DNA from: Maricaulis sp017643475
Lineage (GTDB): Bacteria > Pseudomonadota > Alphaproteobacteria > Caulobacterales > Maricaulaceae
Reading direction: 5' to 3'
Length of the DNA stretch: 64,000 bases
NCBI RefSeq assembly: GCF_047123815.1
Contig: NZ_CP138920.1
Span: 1,116,001-1,180,000 of the forward strand
Below the pieces are notes generated by a model. The model had not been told where the DNA came from, did no database searches, and was given only the letters and a program-made list of their open reading frames with translations. The translations under genes and the position numbers were made by a program. Shown one piece after another: positions 63,301 to 64,000 of this stretch. The first letter of the stretch is position 1, and each line of letters opens with the position of its first letter.

Positions 63301-64000
63301 CCCGCGGTCGACGTTCCACGCGGCCTTCAAAACCGGCACTGGCCAGTCTCAACTCAGGTGGAAGAAATTCCGCTGCCACCTCGCCGTCCACACGCGCCGA
63401 CAACCGCCACCCCTCGCCCTCACGCAGAGCACTAGCCTCCAGGCCGTCAGCGAGGAGCGTCGCACGCGTCAGGTCCAGCTCACCGAGCGTCCCGTCCGCG
63501 GTCAGCTGAACCAACTGCAGAGCCTCGCCCGTCGCAGCCCCCAGAATCGGCCATCGGGCGAGATTGATCGACGTGTCAGACGACCAGACAGTCTCCGTCC
63601 AGTCCAGTGCACCGGACGCCAGTCCGACTTCATCCGCCTCCACACTGAACGCACCACGCCCCGCCTCGAACTCTCCGGTAAGGTCGGCGCGGACACTGAC
63701 TGCGCGGCCGGGAAGCCGCATCATATGCGCTATCGGACTGCCGCCAGGCACGTCCATGCGAATTGTACCTTGCAGGCCAGCCGCGTCGCGGTGAAGCGCC
63801 AGCGCGATGTGGTCCTCACGATCGCTCAGCCCCTGCCCGGAAAAGTCGAGTGCCACAACGTCGCCATTGACCAGCCGGGCCTGGCCCCGCACCGCATAAC
63901 GGCCGCCCGGCCCGGCAACGCCGGGCGCGATCACCAGGTTTTCCAGCACCGCATTGCGCAGATCCAAATCCGGCAAACCACCGCTCGATGCACCCGCCGC
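60386..64000 (-). CDS. tamB: Translocation and assembly module protein TamB, C-terminal part (cut by window edge)
   Basis: At least 1204 codons of an AsmA-like/TamB protein; the 5' end lies beyond the window and the frame is open to base 64000. It consists of long beta-rich repeats (alternating hydrophobic residues with GELDL-, AEITLSG-, GRLSL-type turns), as expected for a periplasmic groove that carries lipid or barrel substrates between membranes. The C-terminal TamB domain has SRPFDLTRGQVNLDGRL, LLFGRDATELSAFETAQIAAQLSGY, VDRLRITSNADG and ends VSLRWRREFD. The partner TamA is probably encoded upstream, outside the window. Confidence 0.9.
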   Translation of the reverse strand, partial: AAGASSGGLPDLDLRNAVLENLVIAPGVAGPGGRYAVRGQARLVNGDVVALDFSGQGLSDREDHIALALHRDAAGLQGTIRMDVPGGSPIAHMMRLPGRAVSVRADLTGEFEAGRGAFSVEADEVGLASGALDWTETVWSSDTSINLARWPILGAATGEALQLVQLTADGTLGELDLTRATLLADGLEASALREGEGWRLSARVDGEVAAEFLPPELRLASAGFEGRVERRPRAQFTGEMTLSGLEHTQAVISDLSGPVELSRDDGEFRLESRLAASGLVLAEPVLAGLIGDELQIELQAQSSGNTYRLDRLLLETNAAQITANGAYEDGQTRFSALLELPDAGRLYQDLSGSLSANITGESSEMFTIQIAADQVVWPEASLGFLDGLTAGAQLRREAEVWWLDNGELNGRAVDLDISAQLGASGDWSVALAGAAGLANLAGPIGGSGVLALNLEAGSDAGQISLDAGLAASEIRIGETRLAGPELVIQSSLDDEGAVLARWGLRGQLSDQALELSGTADLNASGAALNLTDGRWGAITASGRGELQGEALAIQLVASDVGRFDATLDYTGQTADLFAGQMEARLETPARLIPGGSLSAAEITLSGPLQAMTLNSELSGQLGTDFVLDLPGELSLTPEGLAGRLSLAGVWGEAAIRTETPIRLLAGPLQARGRVLMGAGVLDLVLSPQQIDVVASEIPADLVGYTRGLPDLSGEVAARLQLVNADGHWQGDGELSIRDLTSRHDDTAPVLQVGAELEIDGRNRLDLQVEGDALVVRILAEEAEGALGGEIAVHGEIAPLARLLLPATADLSGQVEASLELGGRVEVPTVNGHASLHRGRVLSGTYGSSFADIEIVTEFAGDRLRVETLEMSDGAHGRASGQGEFRLDAETGYRGEARLEMTRMRLLSLPDLDMTLSGQTLVSADATGWLVSGQSRIDELHVTPGNDTAEAIPNPVVTEINLPDGRARSDYVGPEVRLDYRVTSEEGVRVAGTGFDSEWSVELVLSGRLSRPRVSGNATLKGGEAYLLSRPFDLTRGQVNLDGRLTTARVEIDARHQRSDLTVEARIAGSVDAPELMLSSTPQLPQDEILSRLLFGRDATELSAFETAQIAAQLSGYSMFNMINELRDRAGVDRLRITSNADGTIAVTGGHQISDDVYLEVETVGLSALATTRVEWSLTPDLSLLSRISDDTDASVSLRWRREFD

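Overview
The window is a dense, high-GC stretch of bacterial chromosome. It has no tRNA or rRNA gene, insertion sequence or CRISPR array, and no gap between genes longer than about 300 bp. Gene content and protein flavour point to a marine or freshwater heterotrophic alphaproteobacterium, most likely the Maricaulis/Hyphomonadales/Caulobacterales group. Supporting points are an Entner-Doudoroff glucose operon, LPS heptose synthesis, glutathione-dependent formaldehyde oxidation, TamB, RND efflux and many short overlaps between genes. The taxon is an inference from style, not a match.

Layout. 1-2.2 kb: methionine pair (metX-like acyltransferase and a PLP sulfhydrylase/cystathionine synthase). 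2.2-5.2 kb: ADP-heptose genes hldE-gmhB-hldD. 5.2-9 kb: glycerol kinase, a monoacylglycerol-lipase-like hydrolase and a BaiN-type flavoprotein. 9-13.8 kb: RND adaptor and pump plus a DUF1330 protein. 13.8-17.3 kb: a sugar-dehydrogenase-like protein, a membrane hybrid histidine kinase and a small membrane protein. 17.4-23.1 kb: two unrecognised paralogous proteins bracket an outer-membrane barrel gene and a LytS/LytTR-type two-component pair. The barrel gene and the kinase gene carry disruptions. 23.1-29.7 kb: an ABC-F ATPase (Uup), an exported M14 peptidase and an MBL-fold alkylsulfatase-like lipoprotein. 29.8-36.1 kb: a Crp-family regulator convergent with a three-gene operon (TIR-TM-TPR protein, unknown 202-aa protein, TPR/SLOG-like/class III nucleotide cyclase), then a DUF3108 protein. 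36.1-42.7 kb: an aldo/keto reductase facing the operon zwf-pgl-edd-glk-eda. 42.8-45.2 kb: adhC, a UPF0178 gene and fghA. 45.4-56 kb: a branched-chain amino-acid superoperon ilvD-ilvC-ilvB-ilvN-leuA-ilvE-leuC-leuD-leuB, preceded by a Leu/Val/Ile-rich leader peptide and an attenuator hairpin. 56.1-58.8 kb: an adenylation/carrier/acyltransferase fusion split by a frameshift at a G6 run. 58.8-64 kb: an acidic lipoprotein, a PKHD hydroxylase and the 3' part of tamB, which runs off the window.

How the genes fit together. Sugar catabolism (zwf to eda) is one transcription unit. A 14-bp palindrome lies in the zwf/adhC divergent promoter. The ilv/leu block holds the genes for valine and leucine synthesis (except panE-type side steps) and is probably controlled by attenuation. 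The most unusual locus is the TIR/cyclase/Crp neighbourhood. It has an NADase-type TIR on a membrane protein, a protein of unknown function, a cyclase and a cNMP-responsive-type regulator side by side, with a Crp-like dyad upstream of the operon. It looks like a nucleotide-signalling or stress/defence module that does not match a standard named system. The second locus to examine is the paralog pair around the damaged two-component system.
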